A stretch of DNA of 64,000 bases from Roseobacter sp. MED193 (GTDB lineage: Bacteria > Pseudomonadota > Alphaproteobacteria > Rhodobacterales > Rhodobacteraceae), in contig NZ_CH902583.1 in NCBI RefSeq assembly GCF_000152965.1, positions 3,353,694-3,417,693 of the forward strand, read 5' to 3'. A program made the translations under genes and the position numbers. The notes beneath the pieces were generated by a model. That model was not told the origin of the DNA, made no database searches, and saw only the letters and a program-made list of their open reading frames with translations. How positions within the stretch are numbered: position 1 is the stretch's first letter; each line of letters begins with the position of its first letter. This document shows positions 7,418 through 15,841 of this stretch, in pieces.

Positions 7418-10059
7418 AGATTTGCGCTATTCGTCTGGAGAACGTCCGCCGCTTTACTGATCCGGTTGAAATTACAGGTATTGGCAGCGGATTGAATGTA
7501 TTGGCGGCCCCGAATGAGCAGGGTAAGTCGACGATCTTTGACGCATTGCATGCGGTGTTCTTCAAGGATGCCAAATCCTGGGATAAAGACATTCGCGCCC
7601 TGGCTCCCCGCGCCGGGGGGGAGCCACGGGTTGAGGTCGAGATTGAGCGCGATGGGCGTCCCTATCGGCTGGCCAAGCAGTTTCACAAGGGGTCGGGAAG
7701 GGGCGATGTGCGGATCTGGCAAGGAGATCAGCTCTATTTGCAATCTGATGCGGCTGAGGCATGGCTTCAAGCTCTGATCAAATCCCCCAAGGAGGGCGGT
7801 CCTGCTGGTTTGCTCTGGGTGCGCCAGGGGCTGACCAATTTTTCAGATGCCAAAGAAACCCTGACGGCGCGGCAGGATTTGATGTCCTCTGTGACAGGAG
7901 AGGTAGACACGATTACTGGCGGTCAGCGCATGGATGCGATCCGGCGCGATGTGCGCCAATCTCTGGACCAGTTGGTGACGTCCCGGGGGACCAGAAAAGG
8001 CGGCGCACTAGAACAGGCCATGACACAGGTGGCGAGTTTTGCTGCCCGTGAGGAGGACCTCGCAGCGCAGGTGCAAGAGCTGCGCGGGCAGTTGGATCAG
8101 CGTCAGGTTCTGCGCCGGCAGCTGGCGGATTTGCAAGACCCAGAAACGCTACGCGCCTTGGAGCAGCGTTTGCTACAGTCACAAAAGGACCTGCAGGCAG
8201 CAGAACAATACCAGGAGAAATTAACCGCCGCGGAACAGGCTTTGCGCAATGCCGCATTGGTTCAGGACAATCACGATAGTGTCTTGGCTGCTTTTTTGGC
8301 GCGTCGCAAGGATCATGCCGAGGCCGAGCAGGCGCGCCGTGCCTCGTTTGAGCAATTGGAGCAGATATCCCAGGTTCTTGAACCTGCACTTGCGGAAGCT
8401 GAACAGGCCGAGCGGCTGTGGGAGGTGGCGAAGGCCGAAACGCAAAAAGCCGAGGCCCGATTGGCGCAGCAGCAACGAGTTGAACGTTTGGCGCAGGCCG
8501 CAGACCAGCGGCGAGCCTTGCAGCAGAGATTGGACCAGGCACGCGCAGGCATGCAGCAGGTGGCCTTGCTCAAGGCGCAGGCGGATTGCGGCCCAGATCG
8601 GGCGGTGATGGACAAGATTGAGAGTGCGCGCGAAGCCCTGGCTCTGGCCACCCAGGCGCAGCAACTGGGCGCTTTTGCCCTGACTGTCACCTATGAGGCG
8701 GGTCAAGAAGGGGGCTTGATGCTGGACGGTGTGCCCCTGGCTGGCGAAACGCGTATTGCGCTTCCCGACGGGGGCTGTCTGGAGGCCCCCGGTTTGGGGC
8801 GTATTGACCTGCACCCTGGGGCAGGCGGCGACAGGCGGCAACTGGATCGCGCCCAGAGCGCCTTGACTGCCGTCTTGGAAGGGGCGGGGTTTGAGAGCGT
8901 CGCGCGCGCGCGCGAAGCCTATCAGGCAGGCCAAGAGGCCCGGATTCGCCTGCAAGAGGCTGAGGGGCAATTGCAGCTTCTGGCCCCAGAGGGGATTATG
9001 GCACTGATGAAGCGCATTGACGCCCTTCCCAGCGATTCCCTGCCGTCGGATGTCGCGCTGGGGCAGGCGACGGAACCGTCAAACCCCTGTGATAGAGAGA
9101 GCCTGGATCAGCTGGAAACCCGGCTTGTAGCACACCGTACTGACCTAGAGCGCAGCTCCGCAGCACGGGATCAGGCGCGCCAGATCGAGGCGCGACATCG
9201 GTTGGCACTGGAGGGCGCCCGGGTCACCCATCAACAAGCTCTTCAGCGTTTGGAGCGGGCAGAGGTCGCGCTGGCAGGGCAGGGAGACAGCCCGGACCGA
9301 CTGGCACAATTGCAGCAAAGGAAGGCTGAGCTGCGCCAGGATCTGGCGATACAGAAGGCACAGTACCAGGCCCTGCAACAGGATGCGCCGGATTTGGCCA
9401 CTGCGCGGGCGCGTGCTGTTCGGGTCAAATCGGAGCAGACGGCAACCGCTGATGCCACCCAAACCCATCTGCGTGATTTGGCCGTATTAGACAGTCGCAT
9501 TGCCACCACGGCAGGCTTGGCTGTTGAAGAGGAACTCGCTGAAGTGCGCGATCAGCTCCTTACGGCGCAAGAGCGGCTGGCAGCGGTGGAGTTTGAGGTC
9601 TCGGTGTTGCGTCGGCTTGATTTGGCTCTGGAGCAGGCCCGCAGCGCCGCGCAGGAGGCCTATGTTGGTCCAGTGCTGCAAGAGCTGCAACCACTGTTGC
9701 GGATGCTTTGGCCTGAGGCGCGTCTCGGGCTGGACGCGGGGCAGGTCTTACCAGACCAGTTGATGCGGGCTGGGCTGGAGGAGAGCTTTGACAGCCTGTC
9801 CGGGGGGACTCAGGAGCAAATCGCTCTCTTGGTGCGTCTCGCCTTTGCGCGGCTTTTGGCACGGGCTGGGCAGCCAGCGCCGATCATTCTGGACGATGCC
9901 ATTGTCTATACGGATGATGCCCGTATCGAGAAAATTTTTGATGCGCTGACGCGTCAGGCAGATGAGATGCAGATTTTGGTCTTTACTTGCAGGCAAAAAA
10001 GTTTTCGCGCCCTTGGCGGTACTCAATTGAGCATTCGCGCAGTAGCGGATACCGGATAG
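7414..10059 (+). CDS. Rad50/SbcC/YhaN-like AAA ATPase
   Basis: This is an 881-residue SMC-like ATPase. It has an N-terminal Walker A in APNEQGKSTIFDAL, long Ala/Gln/Glu-rich coiled-coil arms (about residues 200-790), and a C-terminal ABC signature LSGGTQEQIALLVRLAFARL followed by Walker B in PIILDDAIVYTDD. It pairs with the phosphoesterase encoded just upstream (ATGA overlap) and should gate its nuclease at DNA ends. No CxxC zinc hook was found in the coiled-coil region, unlike classical Rad50/SbcC, which favours the YhaN-like subtype. The ATPase assignment is firm, the exact subfamily less so. Confidence 0.87.
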   Translation: MKICAIRLENVRRFTDPVEITGIGSGLNVLAAPNEQGKSTIFDALHAVFFKDAKSWDKDIRALAPRAGGEPRVEVEIERDGRPYRLAKQFHKGSGRGDVRIWQGDQLYLQSDAAEAWLQALIKSPKEGGPAGLLWVRQGLTNFSDAKETLTARQDLMSSVTGEVDTITGGQRMDAIRRDVRQSLDQLVTSRGTRKGGALEQAMTQVASFAAREEDLAAQVQELRGQLDQRQVLRRQLADLQDPETLRALEQRLLQSQKDLQAAEQYQEKLTAAEQALRNAALVQDNHDSVLAAFLARRKDHAEAEQARRASFEQLEQISQVLEPALAEAEQAERLWEVAKAETQKAEARLAQQQRVERLAQAADQRRALQQRLDQARAGMQQVALLKAQADCGPDRAVMDKIESAREALALATQAQQLGAFALTVTYEAGQEGGLMLDGVPLAGETRIALPDGGCLEAPGLGRIDLHPGAGGDRRQLDRAQSALTAVLEGAGFESVARAREAYQAGQEARIRLQEAEGQLQLLAPEGIMALMKRIDALPSDSLPSDVALGQATEPSNPCDRESLDQLETRLVAHRTDLERSSAARDQARQIEARHRLALEGARVTHQQALQRLERAEVALAGQGDSPDRLAQLQQRKAELRQDLAIQKAQYQALQQDAPDLATARARAVRVKSEQTATADATQTHLRDLAVLDSRIATTAGLAVEEELAEVRDQLLTAQERLAAVEFEVSVLRRLDLALEQARSAAQEAYVGPVLQELQPLLRMLWPEARLGLDAGQVLPDQLMRAGLEESFDSLSGGTQEQIALLVRLAFARLLARAGQPAPIILDDAIVYTDDARIEKIFDALTRQADEMQILVFTCRQKSFRALGGTQLSIRAVADTG

Positions 10060-10099
10060 GCTGGCGCCGGTAGCAGTCGCAAACGAGGCGGTGGCAAGG

Positions 10100-10657
10100 C
10101 TACTCCCGGATCTCGTCGGGCATCACCCCCCAGAGTTTGGATTTTGGTGCCCAGCCACTAAAGCCACCAACCGAAACTTCGCACCAGGTCAATGCGCAGT
10201 CGCCCAACCGGGCCACAACCCCGTATTCCAGGGCCGCCGTCACCGGTGCCTGTTCATCAGCGCGCGCGTGTAGGGTGAGCATGTCCTCTTGAACCAGAAC
10301 GGTTCTCGCCCCGGAAAGCAGTGCGTAGTGTACCCAGCCGCCCGCCCCGTCCTGATCGCGCACTCGGCGCCAATGGCCAAATTCTGCAGTGACCTCCAGC
10401 GGCATGCCGCGGCGCTTGAAAACCCAGTCGATGCGGTGGGTCAGCGAGGGACCACGGCGTACGTTGGCTTCGGCGGCTTTCATCGAGACATAGCGGGGCA
10501 GGGGGAAATTGGTCACTGGCCCGCGTTCTGAAGCGGCGACCATTGAAGCCAGGGAGGTGCAACCCAATGCTACACAGAGCGCCACCGCGCGACCGCGCTG
10601 TTGCGAGAATTTTCTAATCACTGCCTGCTCACTTCTGCTCGTGGTTAAGCCTGCCAA
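10100..10657 (-). CDS. Secreted bacterial SH3-domain protein
   Basis: This 185-residue protein has an N-terminal hydrophobic stretch (about residues 20-42, VALCVALGCTSLASMVAA) that reads as a signal peptide. Two SH3-like repeats follow: the first holds EANVRRGPSLTHRIDWVF and GGWVHYALLSGARTV, the second ends in CEVSVGGFSGWAPKSKLWGV. Such SH3_4-type domains bind cell-wall or periplasmic partners. It converges with the ATPase gene and diverges from the hydroxyacid dehydrogenase. The partner is unknown. Confidence 0.78.
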   Translation of the reverse strand: MAGLTTSRSEQAVIRKFSQQRGRAVALCVALGCTSLASMVAASERGPVTNFPLPRYVSMKAAEANVRRGPSLTHRIDWVFKRRGMPLEVTAEFGHWRRVRDQDGAGGWVHYALLSGARTVLVQEDMLTLHARADEQAPVTAALEYGVVARLGDCALTWCEVSVGGFSGWAPKSKLWGVMPDEIRE

Positions 10658-10813
10658 ATTTTAACTCCGAAATCCTGGCCGGTTTTCTGCCCCAAAGGGC
10701 CAGAAAGCCACGTCACTTGTTCCGGTTGCTGCGGATCGGTTCTTGTGCCCGGTTCCGTCCTGCGCCACCATGCCATCAAGCGAGAAGCGAAGAAAAGCCA
10801 GGGGAGAGCAAAA

Positions 10814-11800
10814 GTGGCAAGAGAACGTCTGAGTGTTGTCGTAACGCGACGGTTGCCAGAGCCGGTAGAGACCCGGCTGAGCGAGCTGTTTGATGTGCAG
10901 CTGCGCAGCGACGATACACCGATGAGCCGTCAGGAATTGGCCGCAGCGATGAAAGAGGCGGATGTGTTGGTGCCGACAGTCACTGACACAATTGATGCCG
11001 CCCTTTTGGGGCAGGCCGGAGAAAAGCTAAAGCTGATTGCCAACTACGGGGCTGGGGTTGATCATATTGACGTGGCCACAGCCCGCCAGCGTGGCATCCT
11101 GGTTTCCAATACGCCAGGCGTGTTGACCGATGATACCGCCGATATGGCGATGGCATTGATCATGGCTGTGGTGCGCCGTATCCCCGAAGGGCTGGCTGTG
11201 ATGCAAAGGGGCGACTGGCAGGGCTGGGCGCCTACTGCGATGCTGGGGGGGCGTCTGGCTGGGCGACGCCTCGGCATTTTGGGGATGGGCCAGATTGGCC
11301 AGGCCGTGGCGCGACGGGCCCGCGCCTTTGGGATGCAGATCCACTACAACAATCGACGCCGGTTACGCCCCGAAATTGAGGCTGATCTGGAGGCCACCTA
11401 TTGGGAGAGCCTTGATCAGATGGTGGCCCGGATGGATGTGATCTCAGTCAATTGCCCTTCAACACCTTCGACGTTCCATTTGCTGAATGCAAGACGGTTG
11501 AAATTGATGAAACCCTCGGCGGTGGTGGTGAATACCTCGCGTGGGGAAGTGATCGACGAACACGCTTTGACTCGCATGCTGCGCAACGGTGAAATTGCCG
11601 GTGCTGGCCTGGATGTCTACGAGAAGGGGACCGATATAAATCCACGTTTGCGGGAGTTGCCGAATGTGGTACTGCTACCCCATATGGGTTCTGCAACCCT
11701 GGAGGGTCGGATCGAGATGGGCGAAAAAGTCCTGTTGAATATCAAAACCTTCGAGGATGGTCATCGGCCGCCAGACCAGGTTGTGCCAGCCATGTTGTAA
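10814..11800 (+). CDS. D-isomer-specific 2-hydroxyacid dehydrogenase (glyoxylate/hydroxypyruvate reductase-like)
   Basis: This 328-residue NAD(P)-dependent enzyme interconverts a 2-oxoacid and a D-2-hydroxyacid, most likely glyoxylate/glycolate or hydroxypyruvate/glycerate. The dinucleotide site is LGILGMGQIGQAVARRA. The catalytic Arg, Glu and His are in VVNTSRGEVIDEHAL, GAGLDVYEK and VLLPHMGSAT. I chose the GTG at 10814 because GGGGAG lies 7 bases upstream and the length then matches the family; the frame is open to 10745. It precedes gamma-glutamyltransferase by 38 bp and may be co-transcribed with it. Confidence 0.87.
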   Translation: MARERLSVVVTRRLPEPVETRLSELFDVQLRSDDTPMSRQELAAAMKEADVLVPTVTDTIDAALLGQAGEKLKLIANYGAGVDHIDVATARQRGILVSNTPGVLTDDTADMAMALIMAVVRRIPEGLAVMQRGDWQGWAPTAMLGGRLAGRRLGILGMGQIGQAVARRARAFGMQIHYNNRRRLRPEIEADLEATYWESLDQMVARMDVISVNCPSTPSTFHLLNARRLKLMKPSAVVVNTSRGEVIDEHALTRMLRNGEIAGAGLDVYEKGTDINPRLRELPNVVLLPHMGSATLEGRIEMGEKVLLNIKTFEDGHRPPDQVVPAML

Positions 11801-11838
11801 GGATCCGCCTGCATCTATAAGTTGTATGAGGGTCTTCC

Positions 11839-13644
11839 ATGAGAACTGTTTTACTGACCTGCTTGGCTCTGACGAGCGTCGCAGTTTTGCCCGTTACCGT
11901 GGCCGCGCAGGAGGCGGCTGATGCCGTTGCGCCCGAAGGGGTCAGCCGCGGAGAAATCACTTCCAGTTCTGCTGCTGTTGCCGCTTCCCTTGCTGCAAAG
12001 GGAGCAGGGGTGCCGGTGGAGGCGCAGAACTGGATGATTGCCGCTGCCAACCCATATGCGGTCGAAGCGGGTGCAGCGATCCTGCACCAGGGGGGCACAG
12101 CGGCGGATGCCATGGTTGCGGTGCAGACCGTTCTGGGGTTGGTTGAGCCGCAGTCTTCGGGACTAGGGGGCGGTGCGTTCTTAGTTTGGTATGACGCTCA
12201 GACCGGGGCGATCACCACGCTGGATGCCCGAGAAACCGCTCCTATGGATGCAACTCCGCGTCTGTTCCAGGATGAGGCGGGCGAGCCGCTGAAGTTTTTT
12301 GATGCAGTGGTCGGGGGGCGCTCTGTTGGCACACCAGGCACACCTGCCCTGCTGGAGGCGGCGCATCGCAAATGGGGGCGTTCAAATTGGGGCGCGCTGT
12401 TTGAGGCAGGGATTACCCTTGCGGAAGACGGTTTTGAGGTCTCACCCCGCATGGCCGGATCGATCGCGCGGGATGCGGATCGGCTAGGGCGGTTCTCGGC
12501 CACGGCTGAGTATTTCCTGCCTGGCGGCACTGCTTTGCAAGCGGGTGACACTCTGAGGAATAGGGCCTACGCCGATGTATTGCGGGTCCTTGCTTCCGAG
12601 GGGGCGGAGGGCTTTTATACTGGTCCAATCGCGGCAGATATTGTGCGTACAGTGCAAGAGGCAGCGGGCAATCCCGGTGTGCTCTCGGCCCTTGATCTGG
12701 CGCTGTACAAGGTAAAAGAACGGCCTGCGAGTTGTGCCAGCTATCGTGAGTTTGAGGTCTGCGGCATGGGGCCTCCCTCGTCGGGAGCGCTGACGGTTGG
12801 TCAGATCCTGGGCATGCTGGGCGGCTATGATCTGGCCGCTTTGGGCGCCGAGAACCCTCAGGCCTGGCGGCTGATCGGTGATGCCTCGCGGCTCGCTTTT
12901 GCGGATCGAGGGCGCTACATGGCCGATAGTGACTTTGTGCCGGTCCCAGCCAAGGGCCTGGTAGATCCAGATTACTTGGCCAGCCGGGCAGAGCTGTTGT
13001 CTGGCGAGACAGCACTGGCTGAGGTCAGCCCTGGTAACCCGGAGTTTGACCACGCCGGATTGGTGCCGCTTTGGGCTGATGATACCTCGATCGAGTTCCC
13101 GTCGACCTCTCATCTGACAATCGTGGACCAATACGGCAATGTGCTGTCGATGACTACGACCATTGAAAATGGCTTTGGTTCGCGCCTGATGAGCAATGGG
13201 TTTCTGCTTAATAACGAGCTGACCGATTTCTCGTTCCGCAGCCATCGCGATGGGGTTGCCATCGCCAATCGGCTGGAACCGGGGAAGCGGCCACGCTCTT
13301 CCATGGCGCCGACGATCGTGATGAAGGATGGAGCCCCGGTTCTGGCGATTGGTTCCCCCGGTGGCAGTCGCATTATCGGCTATGTGGCAACGGCGATTAT
13401 TGCTTGGGCCGATTGGGGCATGAATGTACAACAGGCGCTTGAGTTGCCCCATGCGGTGAACCGTTTTGGCACCTATGATCTTGAGGCAGATACCGCTGCC
13501 ACGGCAATGGAGCCGGCGTTGAGCGAGCTGGGGTATAAGGTAAATATCCGGGATTTGAACTCAGGGCTTCACGCCATTGAGATTGGGGAGAGCTTGAAAG
13601 GGGGCGCTGACCCACGTCGCGAAGGTATTGCGCTGGGCGAGTGA
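11839..13644 (+). CDS. ggt: Gamma-glutamyltransferase, periplasmic precursor
   Basis: This 601-residue precursor hydrolyses or transfers the gamma-glutamyl group of glutathione and related peptides. A signal peptide covers about residues 1-23 (MRTVLLTCLALTSVAVLPVTVAA). The large-subunit start ANPYAVEAGAAILHQGGTAADA and the SGLGGGAF loop are typical. Autocleavage is expected before Thr423 in STSHLTIVD, giving the small subunit with its nucleophilic threonine; the lid and oxyanion region GSPGGSRIIGYV follows. It should supply glutamate and cysteinylglycine from periplasmic thiols. A terminator-like hairpin follows at 13691. Confidence 0.93.
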   Translation: MRTVLLTCLALTSVAVLPVTVAAQEAADAVAPEGVSRGEITSSSAAVAASLAAKGAGVPVEAQNWMIAAANPYAVEAGAAILHQGGTAADAMVAVQTVLGLVEPQSSGLGGGAFLVWYDAQTGAITTLDARETAPMDATPRLFQDEAGEPLKFFDAVVGGRSVGTPGTPALLEAAHRKWGRSNWGALFEAGITLAEDGFEVSPRMAGSIARDADRLGRFSATAEYFLPGGTALQAGDTLRNRAYADVLRVLASEGAEGFYTGPIAADIVRTVQEAAGNPGVLSALDLALYKVKERPASCASYREFEVCGMGPPSSGALTVGQILGMLGGYDLAALGAENPQAWRLIGDASRLAFADRGRYMADSDFVPVPAKGLVDPDYLASRAELLSGETALAEVSPGNPEFDHAGLVPLWADDTSIEFPSTSHLTIVDQYGNVLSMTTTIENGFGSRLMSNGFLLNNELTDFSFRSHRDGVAIANRLEPGKRPRSSMAPTIVMKDGAPVLAIGSPGGSRIIGYVATAIIAWADWGMNVQQALELPHAVNRFGTYDLEADTAATAMEPALSELGYKVNIRDLNSGLHAIEIGESLKGGADPRREGIALGE

Positions 13645-13690
13645 TGGGCTCGGACGCGTTCTGCGAAAGCCGCAAGGCGGTAAATGCGCA

Positions 13691-13726
13691 GGGGCGAAGG
13701 CCTAGCTTGCCTCCGCCCCGGTTTTG
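13691..13726 (+). terminator. Rho-independent terminator after ggt
   Basis: A GC-rich stem (GGGGCGAAGGC at 13691-13701 with GCCTCCGCCCC at 13709-13719, one mismatch) is followed by GGTTTTG. It lies 46 bp after the ggt stop. Confidence 0.65.
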
Positions 13727-13736
13727 AGCAATAAGT

Positions 13737-13770
13737 CGGTCATCGTGTTGCCATGTCAACACGATGACCG
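13737..13770. repeat. Perfect 14-bp inverted repeat upstream of the FAD oxidase gene
   Basis: CGGTCATCGTGTTG (13737-13750) and CAACACGATGACCG (13757-13770) are exact reverse complements around a 6-base loop. It ends 44 bp before the start codon at 13815 and has no T-run, so an operator or an RNA hairpin in the leader is likelier than a terminator. Confidence 0.7.
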
Positions 13771-13814
13771 AGCATAGCTTCGGGCGTTGTCTAGGGAAAA
13801 AAGAGGAACGAGAC

Positions 13815-15224
13815 ATGGTGCAAGCGACAGCATTGCCACGTAATGAGGCTGGTATCGAGGCCGCTATTGGGGTGCTAAAGCAGCAGTTTGGAGAACGGTT
13901 GCAGACCGGCCAGTCGATCCGAGAGCAGCATGGTCATACCACCACTTGGATACTGAACCAGGCCCCTGACGCCGTGGTCTTCCCGACCACTACGGCCGAA
14001 GTTTCCAGCATTGTCAAAACCTGTGCCGAATATGGCGTGCCGGTCATTCCCTTTGGCACTGGTACCTCGCTTGAGGGCCACGTCAATGCGCCGGCGGGCG
14101 GGATCTGCGTTGACATGATGCGGATGGATCAGATCCTGCAAGTGAATGCCGAGGATCTGGATGTTGTGGTGCAGCCTGGCGTCACCCGCGAACAGTTGAA
14201 CACTTTCCTGCGCGATCAAGGCCTGTTCTTTCCGATTGATCCCGGTGCCAATGCCTCGCTTGGGGGGATGGCTGCAACGCGGGCATCTGGTACCAATGCA
14301 GTGCGCTATGGCACCATGAAGGACAATGTGCTGGCTCTGGAAGTGGTCATGGCAGATGGCGAGGTGATCCGCACCGCGCAGCGGGCCAAGAAATCTTCAG
14401 CGGGCTATGATCTGACGAGACTTATGGTGGGCTCTGAGGGCACATTGGGCTTGATGACCGAAATCACTCTGCGACTGCAGGGAATCCCAGAGGCGATCCG
14501 CTCGGCTCGCTGTTCGTTCCGCACCGTGGATGATGCCTGCCGCGCCGTGATGATGACCATTCAATATGGTATCCCGATTGCCCGAATGGAGCTGCTCGAT
14601 GAGATGAGCGTCGCAGCGGCCAATAGCTATTCCAAGCTATCCTTGCCGGAAACGCCGCTGCTTTTGCTTGAGTTCCACGGCTCGGATGCGGGTGTATTGG
14701 AGCAAAGCGAGACCTTTGCCGCCATCGCGGATGAGTTCGGTGGCTTCGACATCGAGGCCACTTCCTCGGCCGAAGAGCGCAATGCCCTATGGCAGGCGCG
14801 TCATGACATGTATTGGGCCTGCATGCAGATCCGTCCCGGCGCAAAGGGGATTTCCACTGATGTCTGCGTGCCAATTTCGAAACTGGCCGAATGCGTTGGG
14901 GCAACGCAGCAAAAAGCCGAAGATCTAGGGTTGGTTGCGCCGATTGTGGGCCACGTCGGCGATGGCAATTTTCACGCTTTGGTGTTGGTGGATATGGAAA
15001 GCGCTGAGGAGCGTCAAAAGGCAGATGACTTCATCAGTTGGCTAAATGACATGGCGATCTCATTAGATGGCACCTGCACAGGTGAACATGGGATCGGCCA
15101 GGGCAAACGTCCTTATCTGCAAAAAGAACTGGGCGCTGCCACCCGCTATATGGCGGCAATAAAGGCAGCGCTTGATCCCGACGATATTCTCAATCCGGGA
15201 AAAATCCTCTCTGATAAAGGCTGA
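13815..15224 (+). CDS. FAD-linked oxidase, GlcD/D-lactate dehydrogenase-like
   Basis: This 469-residue flavoenzyme has an N-terminal FAD_binding_4 domain (PVIPFGTGTSLEGHV and PGANASLGGMAATRASGTNA, which wrap the FAD pyrophosphate) and a C-terminal FAD-oxidase C domain with GHVGDGNFHALV and CTGEHGIGQGKRPYL, the metal- and substrate-binding histidine motifs. The family oxidises D-lactate or D-2-hydroxyacids such as glycolate and passes electrons to cytochrome or quinone. GlcE and GlcF partners are absent nearby, so a stand-alone D-2-hydroxyacid dehydrogenase is likelier than glycolate oxidase. The ATG at 13815 is chosen because AGAGGAAC lies upstream. Confidence 0.87.
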   Translation: MVQATALPRNEAGIEAAIGVLKQQFGERLQTGQSIREQHGHTTTWILNQAPDAVVFPTTTAEVSSIVKTCAEYGVPVIPFGTGTSLEGHVNAPAGGICVDMMRMDQILQVNAEDLDVVVQPGVTREQLNTFLRDQGLFFPIDPGANASLGGMAATRASGTNAVRYGTMKDNVLALEVVMADGEVIRTAQRAKKSSAGYDLTRLMVGSEGTLGLMTEITLRLQGIPEAIRSARCSFRTVDDACRAVMMTIQYGIPIARMELLDEMSVAAANSYSKLSLPETPLLLLEFHGSDAGVLEQSETFAAIADEFGGFDIEATSSAEERNALWQARHDMYWACMQIRPGAKGISTDVCVPISKLAECVGATQQKAEDLGLVAPIVGHVGDGNFHALVLVDMESAEERQKADDFISWLNDMAISLDGTCTGEHGIGQGKRPYLQKELGAATRYMAAIKAALDPDDILNPGKILSDKG

Positions 15225-15232
15225 GTCCGATA

Positions 15233-15263
15233 CCTGCCTGCGCGCTTTCAAGCGCCAGGCAGG
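15233..15263 (+). terminator. Hairpin after the FAD oxidase gene, possible terminator
   Basis: CCTGCCTG with CAGGCAGG-type arms flank a short loop, 9 bp after the stop codon. The following T-tract is weak (CCTTAATTT), so termination is only probable. Confidence 0.45.
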
Positions 15264-15335
15264 GCCGCCTTAATTTGCCCCAACTCTCGTTATATCTTTG
15301 CCACCAGATGTGGCGCTGGTGATAGGAGTGGGGAG

Positions 15336-15668
15336 ATGAGTTTGCGAAAAACCCTGGGGATACTGATCTTTAGTACCCAGGCGGTGGTGGCTTTCGACTA
15401 TAATATGCAAAGCCGCAAATCCGGGCTGGGGCCGGGTGAGTTGAGCATGTCAGACTATGCGGCTATTGTGCAAAGCCGCTATGACACCAAACCGGATAGG
15501 CGTGTCGCGGCGGAGCAGCAAGAAACGGGGATCTGGCAAAAGGTTACTGGCCTAGGCGCCAGACTTTCCGGTGGGCAAGAGGATCTGGCGCAGGCAGAAG
15601 TTCCCACTCAAGAGGAGGTCTCTTCGGGTATCTGCATTCGCCGCGGAACTGCACTGAACTGTCAGTAA
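15336..15668 (+). CDS. Small hypothetical protein, possibly exported
   Basis: This 110-residue protein starts MSLRKTLGILIFSTQAVVAF, a short hydrophobic leader that could be a signal or anchor. The rest is polar, with a Gln/Glu-rich middle and a C-terminal Cys pair in GICIRRGTALNCQ that could form a disulfide in the periplasm. A good GGGGAG ribosome site sits directly upstream of the ATG. I do not recognise a family. It stands alone between two oxidase genes. Confidence 0.65.
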   Translation: MSLRKTLGILIFSTQAVVAFDYNMQSRKSGLGPGELSMSDYAAIVQSRYDTKPDRRVAAEQQETGIWQKVTGLGARLSGGQEDLAQAEVPTQEEVSSGICIRRGTALNCQ

Positions 15669-15841
15669 TCGGGTGATAAACCTTACAGGGGCAGGAGTCG
15701 CGGGATCAGCCGCAACAAAGGTCTGATCGCGCCAAAAGGTCGGTTTTGACTGTATTTGCGTCGGATGGATTTAGACCGGTTTCCTAGGCTTTGGGCATAA
15801 CCTATGCAGAAACCGAGTCATTTGTTCCGGAGAACGGCCTC

